Shown: positions 43,067-51,587, numbered from the stretch's first letter. The stretch is 64,000 bases of DNA from Bacteroidales bacterium (GCA_020026355.1 JAHHQP010000008.1:1-64000); one strand, 5' to 3'. Notes: a model not told the origin generated them from the sequence alone. Program-made: numbers and translations.

Positions 43067-44311
43067 TTTACGCTCCATCTTCTCGTTCTCGCGGTTGATC
43101 TTCTGGACCTGAGCCTCCAGTTTCGGAGTGATGTCCACGCATTTCTTGTGGCACTGCATGGAGCGGGAATACATGCGGCCGATGCAGAAGTTGCTGTGCT
43201 CACATTCGCTGCAATGCTTCTTGTCGGCTTTCATCTTGTTCACGAAATCCGTATCTTCCAGGACAGCACGTCCCATCTGCAGCAGCGGGAAGCCTTTCTC
43301 CATGACTTCGTCGGCACCGGCACGGTCCACGACTCCTCCGACATAGACGAACGGAAAGTCTGGGATGGCCGCCTTGAATTTCAGGGCATCTTCCAGGAAG
43401 AAGAGACGTCTGAACGGAACGGTCGGAGCTACAGCCTTTCCGGCCATCAGGACGCCGAGCTTCAGCCACCATTGCTTCCATGGGAAGTAGTGGACCATCG
43501 GCTTGATCGGGAACTGGCCTCTCATGACATACATCGGCGCCTTGCTCACGAAACCTCCGGAGAGGACGATGGCATCTGCACCGAGACGTTTGAGCTCTTT
43601 TGCAACTTCAATAAGTTCAGGGACTTCCTGTCCACCCTTGAAGCCATCACGGGTGTTCATCTTGACGAAGATGGCTACTTTTCCTTTGCCGGCGGCAACG
43701 ACTTTCTCCATGCACATGCGCATGAACCTCATCCTGTTTTCCAGGCTGCCGCCGAACTCATCCTTGCGATGGTTCGTGTAAGGGGAAAGGAACTGGGAGA
43801 TGAGGTAGCCGTGTCCGGCGTGGATCTCCACGGCGTCGAAACCGGCCTTGATGCAGAGTTCGACCGCTTTCCCGTAATCTTCTGCAACCTGCTGGATCTC
43901 CGCTTTGTTCATCTTATGCACGAAGGTCGGGGAGTAGAGGTTGAAGCCACGGCTCGCTCCGTAAGGGAGACAGCCGCAGATGCTCTTATGAGACATGTTG
44001 CCGCAATGGCCAAGCTGGATGGAGACTTTCGCGCCTTCCGCATGAACGGCGTCCGTCAGTTCTTTCAGTTCCGGAACGATTTCTTCACGCATGAGCAGCT
44101 GGTTCTCGAAAGAGAGTCCGCTCGGGGAGACGGCCGCATAGGCAACTGTAGTCATGCCGATGCCGCCACGTGCGACGGCGACATGATAATCAAACAATTC
44201 TTTTGAAGGTCTGTGTCCCGGACACATCGCTTCGAAGGCCGCGGAACGGATAGTCCTGTTCCTGAGTTCGACCGGACCGATTCTGAACGGTGAAAATAAA
44301 GTGTCTTCCAT
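43049..44311 (-). CDS. OYE-family NADH:flavin oxidoreductase with C-terminal Cys cluster
   Basis: 420 residues. An FMN TIM barrel of the Old Yellow Enzyme/2,4-dienoyl-CoA reductase type: VSIQLGHCG, VEIHAGHGYLISQFLSP, TNHRKDEFGGSLENRMRF and FVYVGGVVD. After the barrel comes C-x2-C-x5-C-x10-C-x3-C (CSECEHSNFC...CHKKC), similar to the 4Fe-4S motif of dienoyl-CoA and BaiCD/BaiH-type reductases, but the FAD/NAD-binding domain of those enzymes is missing, so the electron donor is unclear. Start ATG 44311 (MEDTLFSPF) is 4 nt after the stop of the SRD5A-family gene, so the two form one unit. Likely substrate class: alpha,beta-unsaturated carbonyl compounds, possibly 3-oxo-delta4-steroids. Confidence 0.85.
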   Translation of the reverse strand: MEDTLFSPFRIGPVELRNRTIRSAAFEAMCPGHRPSKELFDYHVAVARGGIGMTTVAYAAVSPSGLSFENQLLMREEIVPELKELTDAVHAEGAKVSIQLGHCGNMSHKSICGCLPYGASRGFNLYSPTFVHKMNKAEIQQVAEDYGKAVELCIKAGFDAVEIHAGHGYLISQFLSPYTNHRKDEFGGSLENRMRFMRMCMEKVVAAGKGKVAIFVKMNTRDGFKGGQEVPELIEVAKELKRLGADAIVLSGGFVSKAPMYVMRGQFPIKPMVHYFPWKQWWLKLGVLMAGKAVAPTVPFRRLFFLEDALKFKAAIPDFPFVYVGGVVDRAGADEVMEKGFPLLQMGRAVLEDTDFVNKMKADKKHCSECEHSNFCIGRMYSRSMQCHKKCVDITPKLEAQVQKINRENEKMERKLGYKK

Positions 44312-44315
44312 AATT

Positions 44316-45095
44316 TTACCAGATAAAAGGAATGATGTGTTTCTTATGGAGCTTCCTGTATTCATCGCCGAACTCTTTCTCGTATTTTTCGGTCAGTGAT
44401 TTCGCGCGAGGCCCCAGGTTTGCGAAGGTCCATACGGCAAAGAGCAGGCCAGCAGGAGACCAGGTGAGGATGGCATAACCGACCCACTCGGTGAATTCTC
44501 CGAAATAATTGGCGGAAGTTACCCATTTGTAGAAACCTTTCTTAGGAATATAGTGTCTGGTATCTCCGGGTTTGCGGAGGTGCCGGATAACATGGTCTGA
44601 CTGGAGGTTGATACCCATTCCCGTGAAGAAGATGAGCGTACCGATGATGAACTGCGGGCTGTAGAACCAGCTGTCATCATACATGCCGGCCGGTGCTTCG
44701 CGGAAGAGCCAGCCGCAGATGAGGTAGGCGTTCACTACATTGAAGGTCATGCCCATGAGCATGATGGCGATCGGCATCCTGCTCTTTCCGCGCATCAGCA
44801 GCGGGAAGATGAAGGAACGCTGGAAATAGTGCAGCAGGAAGAACCCGATCATGACAAGAAGCACCGTCCTTCCGTTCCCGGTATCGACACCGCTTCCTGC
44901 GAAATCCAGCGTGTAGTAGAGCGCGAAGAGGAAGGCCGGGCTTTCCATGAGAATCCAGGCGACCTTGTTGTTGATCTGCGGTCCCCAGTGGGTATCGGAC
45001 AGGTATCCGTAGCCGGCTTTCAGGAAAAACAATGCGATGAAGACGAAGACGGCGATGACCGCCATGGAAATAAGAATGGTATAGTAGGTGTTCAT
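44316..45095 (-). CDS. Steroid 5-alpha-reductase (SRD5A)-family membrane protein
   Basis: 259 residues with about seven membrane helices. The C-terminal region (SANYFGEFTEWVGYAILTW ... RAKSLTEKYEKEF ... HIIPFIW) closely follows the NADPH-binding C-terminus of eukaryotic SRD5A1/2. Catalytic positions can be placed: E51 in ILMESPAF (the preceding Q of the human QE pair is M50) and Y90 in LHYFQRSF, matching the human Glu and Tyr. These enzymes reduce the delta4 double bond of 3-oxo-steroids to the 5-alpha form. It is the first gene of a two-gene unit with the flavin oxidoreductase. Alternative: a relative acting on another polyprenyl or enone substrate. Confidence 0.85.
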   Translation of the reverse strand: MNTYYTILISMAVIAVFVFIALFFLKAGYGYLSDTHWGPQINNKVAWILMESPAFLFALYYTLDFAGSGVDTGNGRTVLLVMIGFFLLHYFQRSFIFPLLMRGKSRMPIAIMLMGMTFNVVNAYLICGWLFREAPAGMYDDSWFYSPQFIIGTLIFFTGMGINLQSDHVIRHLRKPGDTRHYIPKKGFYKWVTSANYFGEFTEWVGYAILTWSPAGLLFAVWTFANLGPRAKSLTEKYEKEFGDEYRKLHKKHIIPFIW

Positions 45096-45118
45096 GTATG
45101 TGCTTGATATATGGCGGA

Positions 45119-45126
45119 CAAAGGTA
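45119..45126 (-). promoter_or_regulatory. Promoter -7 box for the SRD5A-family/OYE unit
   Basis: Minus-strand TACCTTTG, 23 nt before the ATG at 45095. Confidence 0.5.
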
Positions 45127-45157
45127 ATAAAGATTTTTTTAAATAAAATTTTATACC

Positions 45158-45165
45158 TAATTTTG
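45158..45165 (+). promoter_or_regulatory. Promoter -7 box for pyrG
   Basis: TAATTTTG, 34 nt before the pyrG ATG at 45200. Confidence 0.5.
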
Positions 45166-45199
45166 TACCCCTGTTAGCGATAAAAATTCTACAAAAATC

Positions 45200-46831
45200 A
45201 TGAATACAAAGTACATTTTCGTTTCAGGTGGAGTTGCCTCATCTTTAGGCAAAGGTATCATTTCCGCATCATTGGCGAAACTCCTGCAGGCCCGTGGCCT
45301 CAGGGTCACCATCCAGAAGTTCGACCCTTACATCAACATTGACCCAGGCACACTCAACCCTTATGAGCATGGAGAGTGTTTCGTGACGGATGATGGTGCA
45401 GAGACAGATCTCGACCTCGGCCATTACGAGCGTTTCCTCGGTGTCCATACTTCCAAGGCGAACAATGTAACGACAGGTAAGATCTACAATACGGTGATCA
45501 GCAAGGAGCGTGAAGGCGCGTATCTCGGACGAACGGTCCAGATTGTTCCTCACATCACTGACGAGATCAAACGGCGTATGCTGCTGCTCGGCAAATCCGG
45601 CAATTATGATATCGTGATCACGGAGATCGGCGGTACGGTCGGAGACATGGAGTCTCAGCCGTTCGTGGAAGCGGTCCGTCAGCTCCAGTGGGAACTTCCT
45701 GACGAGGATCTCATCTCCATCCATCTGACCCTGGTCCCTTACCTCAATGCAGCGAAGGAACTGAAGACGAAGCCGACCCAGCACTCCGTGCAGATGCTCC
45801 AGCAGAGCGGTGTCCATCCGGACATCATCGTCTGCCGTACCGAGCATGAACTGACTCCGGAACTGAGAAGGAAGGTCGCTCTCTTCTGCAACGTGAAGCC
45901 GGGTCATGTCATCCAGTCCATCGACGCGCCTTCCATCTATCAGGTGCCTTTGAACATGGCGGCAGAGCATCTGGATGAACTGGTGCTCCAGCACTTCAAG
46001 ATGGAGGGACTTCCGGAACCGGACCTCCGTGACTGGAATGCTTTCCTGAAGAAGCTGATGAATCCGAAATCGACCGTAGATGTCGCTCTTGTCGGAAAAT
46101 ATGTAGAATTGCAGGACGCTTACAAGTCTATCCTCGAGTCCTTTGTCCATGCTGGAGCCGCCAACGAGTGCAAGGTGAAGGTTCACTCCTTCCAGAGTGA
46201 GAACATCACGGCGGAGAACGTAGCGGCTACATTGGCCGGTATGGACGGTATCCTCGTCGCTCCGGGTTTCGGAGAACGCGGTATAGAGGGCAAGATCGAG
46301 GCGGTCAGGTATGCCCGTGAGAACAATGTTCCGTTCTTCGGAATCTGTCTGGGCATGCAGATGTGCGTGGTGGAATTCGCCCGTGATGTCCTCGGCTACA
46401 AAGATGCGGCTTCCCGTGAGGCCAACCCTTCCACGAGTCATCCGGTCATTGACCTGATGGAAGATCAGAAGAGCACGACCATCAAGGGAGGAACCATGCG
46501 TCTCGGCGCTTACGAGTGCCGTCTGGAAAAGAATTCATTGGCTTATAAGATCTATGGCCAGGAAATCATCTCCGAAAGGCACAGACACAGATATGAATTC
46601 AATGATGAGTACCTTGAGCAGATCGAGGCTGCCGGCATGAAGGCAACCGGAAAGAATCCGGATACAGGTCTGGTGGAGATCGTCGAACTTCCATCGCATC
46701 CGTTCTTCATCGGTGTGCAGTTCCATCCTGAACTCAAGAGTACGCCGGAACATCCTCAGCCGATCTTCGTCGCTTTCGTGAAGGCTGCCAAGGAAAGACG
46801 TGCTGAGCTGGCCCGGAAACAGAGCAAATGA
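45200..46831 (+). CDS. pyrG: CTP synthase
   Basis: 543 residues. N-terminal synthetase domain with FVSGGVASSLGKGI (P-loop-like) and DPYINIDPGTLNPYEHGE; C-terminal class I glutamine amidotransferase with the nucleophile in FFGICLGMQM near residue 382 and the His/Glu in VQFHPELKS. It converts UTP to CTP using glutamine. The last bases overlap the start of the next gene (ATGA), so the glutaminyl cyclase is co-translated. Confidence 0.97.
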   Translation: MNTKYIFVSGGVASSLGKGIISASLAKLLQARGLRVTIQKFDPYINIDPGTLNPYEHGECFVTDDGAETDLDLGHYERFLGVHTSKANNVTTGKIYNTVISKEREGAYLGRTVQIVPHITDEIKRRMLLLGKSGNYDIVITEIGGTVGDMESQPFVEAVRQLQWELPDEDLISIHLTLVPYLNAAKELKTKPTQHSVQMLQQSGVHPDIIVCRTEHELTPELRRKVALFCNVKPGHVIQSIDAPSIYQVPLNMAAEHLDELVLQHFKMEGLPEPDLRDWNAFLKKLMNPKSTVDVALVGKYVELQDAYKSILESFVHAGAANECKVKVHSFQSENITAENVAATLAGMDGILVAPGFGERGIEGKIEAVRYARENNVPFFGICLGMQMCVVEFARDVLGYKDAASREANPSTSHPVIDLMEDQKSTTIKGGTMRLGAYECRLEKNSLAYKIYGQEIISERHRHRYEFNDEYLEQIEAAGMKATGKNPDTGLVEIVELPSHPFFIGVQFHPELKSTPEHPQPIFVAFVKAAKERRAELARKQSK

Positions 46832-47616
46832 TGATGAGAAGATTCTTGATGATGGCTGTCGCTATCCTTGCTCTTTCCGCCTGTGGCGGTAGGGGCAAGG
46901 TGGCTAAGCCGGAAACCCGATATGGTGTGGAGGTGGTCCGCTGCCTTCCGCATGACGTGAAGGCCTATACCCAGGGCCTGTTCTTCCATGGAGGACGTCT
47001 TTTCGAGACGACCGGCCAGTACGGAGAATCGACGTTGAGGGTCTATCCCGAGCCGGGCAGCAGGAAGCCGGACAGGGAGATTTCCTTCGATAGGAAATAT
47101 TTTCTGGAAGGTTCCGTCGTCTTCAAGGACAAGATATACATACTGACCTGGAGGGAGGGCGTGGTTTTCGTCTATGACGCTGCGACGTTCAAGTTCCAGA
47201 AAAGCATACCTTATACCCGCCAGGGTTGGGGACTGACGACTGACGGAGAACAGCTGATCGCTACCGACGGCTCGTCGAACCTTTATTTCCTTGACGAGGA
47301 ACTGTGTCTCCTCCAGAAGAAGACGGTCCGCCGGAATGGGCGTCCGGTTCCGTATCTCAACGAACTGGAGTATATCGACGGTAAGATCTGGGCCAATGTC
47401 TATACCAGTGATGAGATCATCATCATTGACCCGAAGACTGCTCAGGTAGAGGCGTCGGTCGATTGTACCGGTCTTCTGGGAGAAATGTACCGGACTCCGG
47501 AAACGGATGTGCTGAACGGTATCGCACGGAATCCGTCTGACGGGAAAATTTATCTGACCGGCAAGAACTGGCCTTTCCTTTTCGAGGTGAAGCTGGTGAG
47601 CCGCGCTCGGAACTAA
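46828..47616 (+). CDS. Glutaminyl-peptide cyclotransferase lipoprotein
   Basis: 262 residues. Lipobox ALSAC (C19), so it is exported and membrane anchored. The mature part is the plant/bacterial-type glutaminyl cyclase beta-propeller (HDVKAYTQGLFFHGGRLFETTGQYG, KIYILTWREG, WGLTTDGEQLIATDGS, NELEYIDGKIWANVY). It forms N-terminal pyroglutamate on exported peptides or proteins, which in Bacteroidota follows signal-peptidase cleavage before Gln. Start codon overlaps the pyrG stop. Confidence 0.9.
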   Translation: MMMRRFLMMAVAILALSACGGRGKVAKPETRYGVEVVRCLPHDVKAYTQGLFFHGGRLFETTGQYGESTLRVYPEPGSRKPDREISFDRKYFLEGSVVFKDKIYILTWREGVVFVYDAATFKFQKSIPYTRQGWGLTTDGEQLIATDGSSNLYFLDEELCLLQKKTVRRNGRPVPYLNELEYIDGKIWANVYTSDEIIIIDPKTAQVEASVDCTGLLGEMYRTPETDVLNGIARNPSDGKIYLTGKNWPFLFEVKLVSRARN

Positions 47617-47623
47617 GATAACA

Positions 47624-47700
47624 TTGCAGGGGTGCATCGTAACAGATGCTGAGATCATACCCGTTGAACCTGATGCAGCTAATACTGCCGTAGGGACGCA
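47624..47700 (+). promoter_or_regulatory. TPP (thiamine pyrophosphate) riboswitch
   Basis: Contains the thi-box core in order: GGGGTGC (47629-47635), GCTGAGATCATACCC (47648-47662), GAACCTGATGCAG and TAATACTGCCGTAGGGA (47680-47696). It lies 50 nt upstream of the TonB receptor start and after the stop of the glutaminyl cyclase. No intrinsic terminator with a T run is seen in the platform; an alternative pairing TGCAGGGGT with ACCCCCTTGCA (47723-47734) and a palindrome (47737-47748) next to the start codon suggest translational control. Confidence 0.93.
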
Positions 47701-47736
47701 TTCATCTCATGTACTTTTTACGTACCCCCTTGCATC

Positions 47737-47748
47737 ATGTATATACAT
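47737..47748. repeat. 12-bp palindrome next to the receptor start codon
   Basis: ATGTATATACAT, self-complementary, ending 1 nt before the ATG at 47750. It could hide the start site as part of the riboswitch platform. Confidence 0.4.
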
Positions 47749-47749
47749 T

Positions 47750-50080
47750 ATGCGAGGTTTTTTATTTTCAGCAGCGCTTCTGGCGCTGATCCCGTTCTCC
47801 GCAGCAGCTGCGGGGAATGATGAGGCTGGCAAGACAGCCGGCAAGAAAGAGAAGCTGGACAGCGTGGTCGTTTCCGCTTCCCGTGCAACATCCAAGACAC
47901 CGGTGACCTATACGATGGTCGGTAAGGAAGAAATGAGGAAGACCAATCCGTTGAATTCCGTGCCGATGATGCTGAATCTCCAGCCATCTGTCGTAGCGGT
48001 GAATGAGGGGGGTACCGGTATCGGCCCATCCAAGATGACGGTCAGAGGAAGCAAGGGTTCCCAGATCAATGTCACTTTCAATGGTATCACGCTCAATGAT
48101 GCCGTCTCTCAGGAAGTCTTCTGGGTCAATATCCCTTCTCTCAACAATATCCTGAGTTCCGTACAGCTTCAGAGAGGACTCGGAACGACGGCCAATGGTG
48201 CCGGTGCTTTCGGTGCCAGCGTGAACATGGGTACCTCCAGCGTTTCCATCGAGCCTTATGCGGCCTTCGATATCAGCGGGGGTTCATTCAGCACCTTCAC
48301 GGCTTCCGCAGCAGCCGGTTCCGGTCTCCTGCCGGGCGGCTTCTATGTCGATGCGGCTTATTCACGCAACTATACGGACGGCTATATCCGTAACGGCAAG
48401 GTCCGTTCCCAGTCTGCTTTCGCGACCCTGGGCTGGCTTTCCGGCAGCAACTCCTTGAAACTGACCTACCTCATGGGTGACCAGCACAGCGGTATCACCT
48501 GGAACGGTATCACCTTGGAACAGTATGAGAAAGACCCGACCTACAACTCTACGGGTGCTTTCGAGGACAAGTACGGCAACACCCATTACTACGATAACGA
48601 TACGGACAACTACACGCAGCATCATCTGCAGTTGAACTATACCCATCAGTTCAACCGTAACGTGTTCTGGACCACCACTTTCAATTTCACGAAAGGTGAC
48701 GGTTACTACGAGAACTGGAAAGGTGGCAAGAAATTCAAGAAATATGGTTTCCGCAGCGATTTCGACTTCGATGTCGACGGTAACGGTGAAATCGGAGAAG
48801 GTGAGCATTTCGGTCGTAGCGACAAAGCGGATTTCCTCGTTCAGAAAGCGATGGACAACTGCTACTATGTCTTGAATTCCGAGGTGAAATGGAACAACGA
48901 CAAGGTCAATTTCGTCGGTGGCGTCAACCTTTCCAGCTATAGGGGAAGCCATTTCGGTAATCTGCTTTTCGTCGATGCGCTCGGTGAGAACTATGACTAT
49001 GACGGCCATTGGTGGTACCGCAACAACGACATCAAGAACGAGCTCAATGTGTTTGCCAGAACTGAATACACTCCATTATCCTGGATGACCGCTTATCTGG
49101 ATCTCCAGTATCGTGGTGTCACTTACAAGATGTGGGGTATCGATGATGAAGATGATATGGACATGAACTCTTTCAATGTCTGGAATTTCTTCAATCCTAG
49201 AGCCGGTATTTCCTTCCATTGGAATCCGTACAATAAGGCTTATATCTCTGCGGCTCTCGGCAACCGTGAGGCAGCGAGGGATGACCTGAAGGAAGTGATC
49301 GGGACGAACAATACGCTGCTCGCTGCCGGAAAGGAACCGAATGCGAAGATCGATCCGGAGAAAATGGTGGATGTCGAGTTCGGCTATGAGTTCAGAAACG
49401 ATAAGGTAGCGGCTTCCGCCAACTTCTACTTCATGGAATATATGGATATGCTGCTGGAGACCGGTAAACTGTCCGATACAGGTAGAGCCTTGAAAGAGAA
49501 TACCGGCCGCGCTTGGCGTCGTGGTATCGAGCTGGCTGCCGCATGGCAGGCTGCTCCTTGGTTCAAGGTAGATGGAAACTTCACTTACAGTGTGAACCAG
49601 ATCAAGGACTACTCTTATTATGTCACGACCTACGATGACTTCGCGAACTGGGAAGGAGAAAGTGTAGAACTGAAACATGTCGGCAAGACGACCATGCTGA
49701 TGTCTCCATCTTTCATTTCCATGCTCCAGCTTTCCTTCACACCGTTCAAGACGATCGCGAACAATTCCCTGAAGACCACGACCTTGGCCATCAACGGTAA
49801 GTATGTCGGTAAGCAGTATCTGGACAATACCCATACCGAGAGTCTGACCGTTCCGGGTTATGTGGTGGCGAATCTTTCCTTGACCCATGAGTTCGACCTC
49901 AAGCACGGAAAGCTCGGACTTGGCGCTTATGTCAACAACTTCATCAACCAGAAGTATTATGCGGACGGTTGGGTATGGCATGTGTTCGACAAGAAGACCG
50001 GTCAGGATTTTGCCGGTGATCTCGGTATCTTCCCGCAGGCTCCGGCCAACTTCATGCTGAAAGTCAGCTACAGGTTCTGA
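47750..50080 (+). CDS. TonB-dependent outer-membrane receptor, probable thiamine transporter
   Basis: 776 residues with a signal peptide (FLFSAALLALIPFSAAAA). TonB box region KLDSVVVSASRA, plug domain (VRGSKGSQINVTFNGITLND, SSVQLQRGLGTTANGAGAFG) and a 22-strand barrel ending in the C-terminal aromatic F (MLKVSYRF). No carboxypeptidase-like N-terminal domain and no SusD partner, so it is a simple siderophore/vitamin-type receptor. Control by a TPP riboswitch strongly suggests thiamine or a thiamine precursor as cargo. The start at 47750 is the first ATG after the riboswitch. No inner-membrane thiamine transporter is adjacent. Confidence 0.9.
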   Translation: MRGFLFSAALLALIPFSAAAAGNDEAGKTAGKKEKLDSVVVSASRATSKTPVTYTMVGKEEMRKTNPLNSVPMMLNLQPSVVAVNEGGTGIGPSKMTVRGSKGSQINVTFNGITLNDAVSQEVFWVNIPSLNNILSSVQLQRGLGTTANGAGAFGASVNMGTSSVSIEPYAAFDISGGSFSTFTASAAAGSGLLPGGFYVDAAYSRNYTDGYIRNGKVRSQSAFATLGWLSGSNSLKLTYLMGDQHSGITWNGITLEQYEKDPTYNSTGAFEDKYGNTHYYDNDTDNYTQHHLQLNYTHQFNRNVFWTTTFNFTKGDGYYENWKGGKKFKKYGFRSDFDFDVDGNGEIGEGEHFGRSDKADFLVQKAMDNCYYVLNSEVKWNNDKVNFVGGVNLSSYRGSHFGNLLFVDALGENYDYDGHWWYRNNDIKNELNVFARTEYTPLSWMTAYLDLQYRGVTYKMWGIDDEDDMDMNSFNVWNFFNPRAGISFHWNPYNKAYISAALGNREAARDDLKEVIGTNNTLLAAGKEPNAKIDPEKMVDVEFGYEFRNDKVAASANFYFMEYMDMLLETGKLSDTGRALKENTGRAWRRGIELAAAWQAAPWFKVDGNFTYSVNQIKDYSYYVTTYDDFANWEGESVELKHVGKTTMLMSPSFISMLQLSFTPFKTIANNSLKTTTLAINGKYVGKQYLDNTHTESLTVPGYVVANLSLTHEFDLKHGKLGLGAYVNNFINQKYYADGWVWHVFDKKTGQDFAGDLGIFPQAPANFMLKVSYRF

Positions 50081-50101
50081 GCCGTAGCGGACCGGATAGA
50101 A

Positions 50102-50145
50102 AAATTCCCCCGGAAGTCTTATAGAACTTCCGGGGGAATTTATTT
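50102..50145. terminator. Bidirectional intrinsic terminator
   Basis: 16-bp perfect stem (50102-50117 / 50126-50141) built around CCCCCGGAAGT, 8-nt loop, T-rich tail. Between convergent receptor and FprA genes. Confidence 0.9.
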
Positions 50146-50160
50146 TGTGTGTTGTCCGTC

Positions 50161-51324
50161 TTATCTGCAGTCAGCGGCAATCGCTTCTGCAAGTTCACGG
50201 AGGTCACATTTCTCTTTCGACCAACCCTGGCTGAAGGATTTTCCTTCGCCGATGAGGGTCCAGCCGTTCTTTTCAGCCATGGCGTTGAGCAGTTTCACGC
50301 TGGCTCCGGCCCAGGTGAAGGAACCGAAGGCGAAGAATTTCCTGTTCTTCAGCAGTCTGGCTCCTAAGCCGTACATGAAGGAATAGACCGGAGGGTAGAT
50401 GTCATTGTTGTAGGTCGGAGAACCGGCCACGATGTGGGTATAGCGGAAAGCATCCCTGTAGGCGAAAGAAGGATCTTCTGCGGACAGGTTGTGCAGTCGG
50501 TATTCCACGCCGAGTCTTTCCAGTTCTGCAGCCAGGTCCAGTGCGGCCTTTTCCGTATTGCCGTACATGGAGCCGTAAGCGATGCAGACGCCTTTCCTTA
50601 CCGGCTCGTATCTGCTGAGCTGGTCGTAGAGAGCGACCGTCTTTCCGATCTCCTGCTCCCAGACCGGACCGTGCGTGCTGCAGATCCTTTCGATCTCCAG
50701 ACCGGCGGCTTTCTTGAGCGCCATCTGTACCTGAGCACCGTATTTTCCGACAATGCTGGCATAATAACGGGTCATTTCCAGTTCAATGCGGTCGAATCCG
50801 TCGACCGTCTGTCCGTCACAGGCCATGAAGGCACCGAAGGCATCTCCTGTGAAGAAGGTCTTCTCTTCGGCAAGCCAGGTCATCATGGTTTCCGGCCAAT
50901 GGACCATCGGGGTCATGTAGAAAGTCAGGTTGCAGTTTCCGAGGGAAACGCTTTCGTTTTCCTTCACGGTCTGAATGTTGTCGGTAATGCCATGATAGCC
51001 GGCAATCATACCTGCAGCTTTCTGACTGCAGAGAATCGTCACGTCCGGATAAAGGTTCCGGATCTCGGACAGCAGGGCGGAATGATCCGGTTCCATATGG
51101 TTCACGACAACATAGTCGATGGCCCGTGAACCGATCTCTTCACGGATCGCTTCCAGGAAGAGGTCCTTGTATTCTGCACCCGCCGTATCGATGAGGGCGA
51201 TCTTCTCGTCAACTACCAGATAGGAATTGTAGCTGACGCCATAAGGCAATGCCCACAAGCCCTCGAATCTCTCGGTCTTATGGTCATTGATGGATATATG
51301 TCTGATCCTGTCGCTGATCTTCAT
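50161..51324 (-). CDS. FprA-type A-flavoprotein (oxygen/NO reductase)
   Basis: 387 residues. N-terminal metallo-beta-lactamase di-iron domain: NHMEPDHSALL (H-x-E-x-D-H), TPMVHWPETM, FTGDAFGAF and STHGPVW; C-terminal flavodoxin domain with the FMN loop AYGSMYGNTEKAA near residue 255. It reduces O2 to water or NO to N2O in strict anaerobes, taking electrons from rubredoxin. The rubredoxin gene lies 4 nt upstream in the same unit. ATG 51324 (MKISDRIRHIS) fits the family better than the one at 51345, which lies inside the rubredoxin gene. Confidence 0.94.
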   Translation of the reverse strand: MKISDRIRHISINDHKTERFEGLWALPYGVSYNSYLVVDEKIALIDTAGAEYKDLFLEAIREEIGSRAIDYVVVNHMEPDHSALLSEIRNLYPDVTILCSQKAAGMIAGYHGITDNIQTVKENESVSLGNCNLTFYMTPMVHWPETMMTWLAEEKTFFTGDAFGAFMACDGQTVDGFDRIELEMTRYYASIVGKYGAQVQMALKKAAGLEIERICSTHGPVWEQEIGKTVALYDQLSRYEPVRKGVCIAYGSMYGNTEKAALDLAAELERLGVEYRLHNLSAEDPSFAYRDAFRYTHIVAGSPTYNNDIYPPVYSFMYGLGARLLKNRKFFAFGSFTWAGASVKLLNAMAEKNGWTLIGEGKSFSQGWSKEKCDLRELAEAIAADCR

Positions 51325-51328
51325 CGGA

Positions 51329-51490
51329 TTACTCCTCAACTTCAAAATCTTCTTTACCTACTCCGCAAAGTGGGCAGGTCCAATCTTCAGGAAGATCCTC
51401 AAAGGCCGTTCCTGGCTCGATGCCGCTGTCCGGGTCACCGATTTCCGGGTCATAGACATAACCGCAAGTGATGCACACGTATTTTTTCAT
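51329..51490 (-). CDS. Rubredoxin
   Basis: 53-residue iron protein (MKKYVCITCGYVYDPEIGD...), with the two FeCys4 motifs CITCGYVYDP and CPLCGVGKEDF and the conserved aromatic residues around them. It carries single electrons to the FprA flavoprotein encoded just downstream (4-nt gap). The start is the ATG at 51490, 36-40 nt after a -7 box. It is complete and of standard length. Confidence 0.95.
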   Translation of the reverse strand: MKKYVCITCGYVYDPEIGDPDSGIEPGTAFEDLPEDWTCPLCGVGKEDFEVEE

Positions 51491-51530
51491 ATCAATTCTG
51501 TTTTAAAATGTTTCTAAATTATTCTCTTGA

Positions 51531-51538
51531 CAAAAATA
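51531..51538 (-). promoter_or_regulatory. Promoter -7 box for rubredoxin/FprA
   Basis: Minus-strand TATTTTTG, 40 nt before the rubredoxin ATG. Confidence 0.5.
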
Positions 51539-51587
51539 ATGTAAAACTCTGGAATTTCCACCAGGTCGGGGTTGTTTTCTGCACCAA

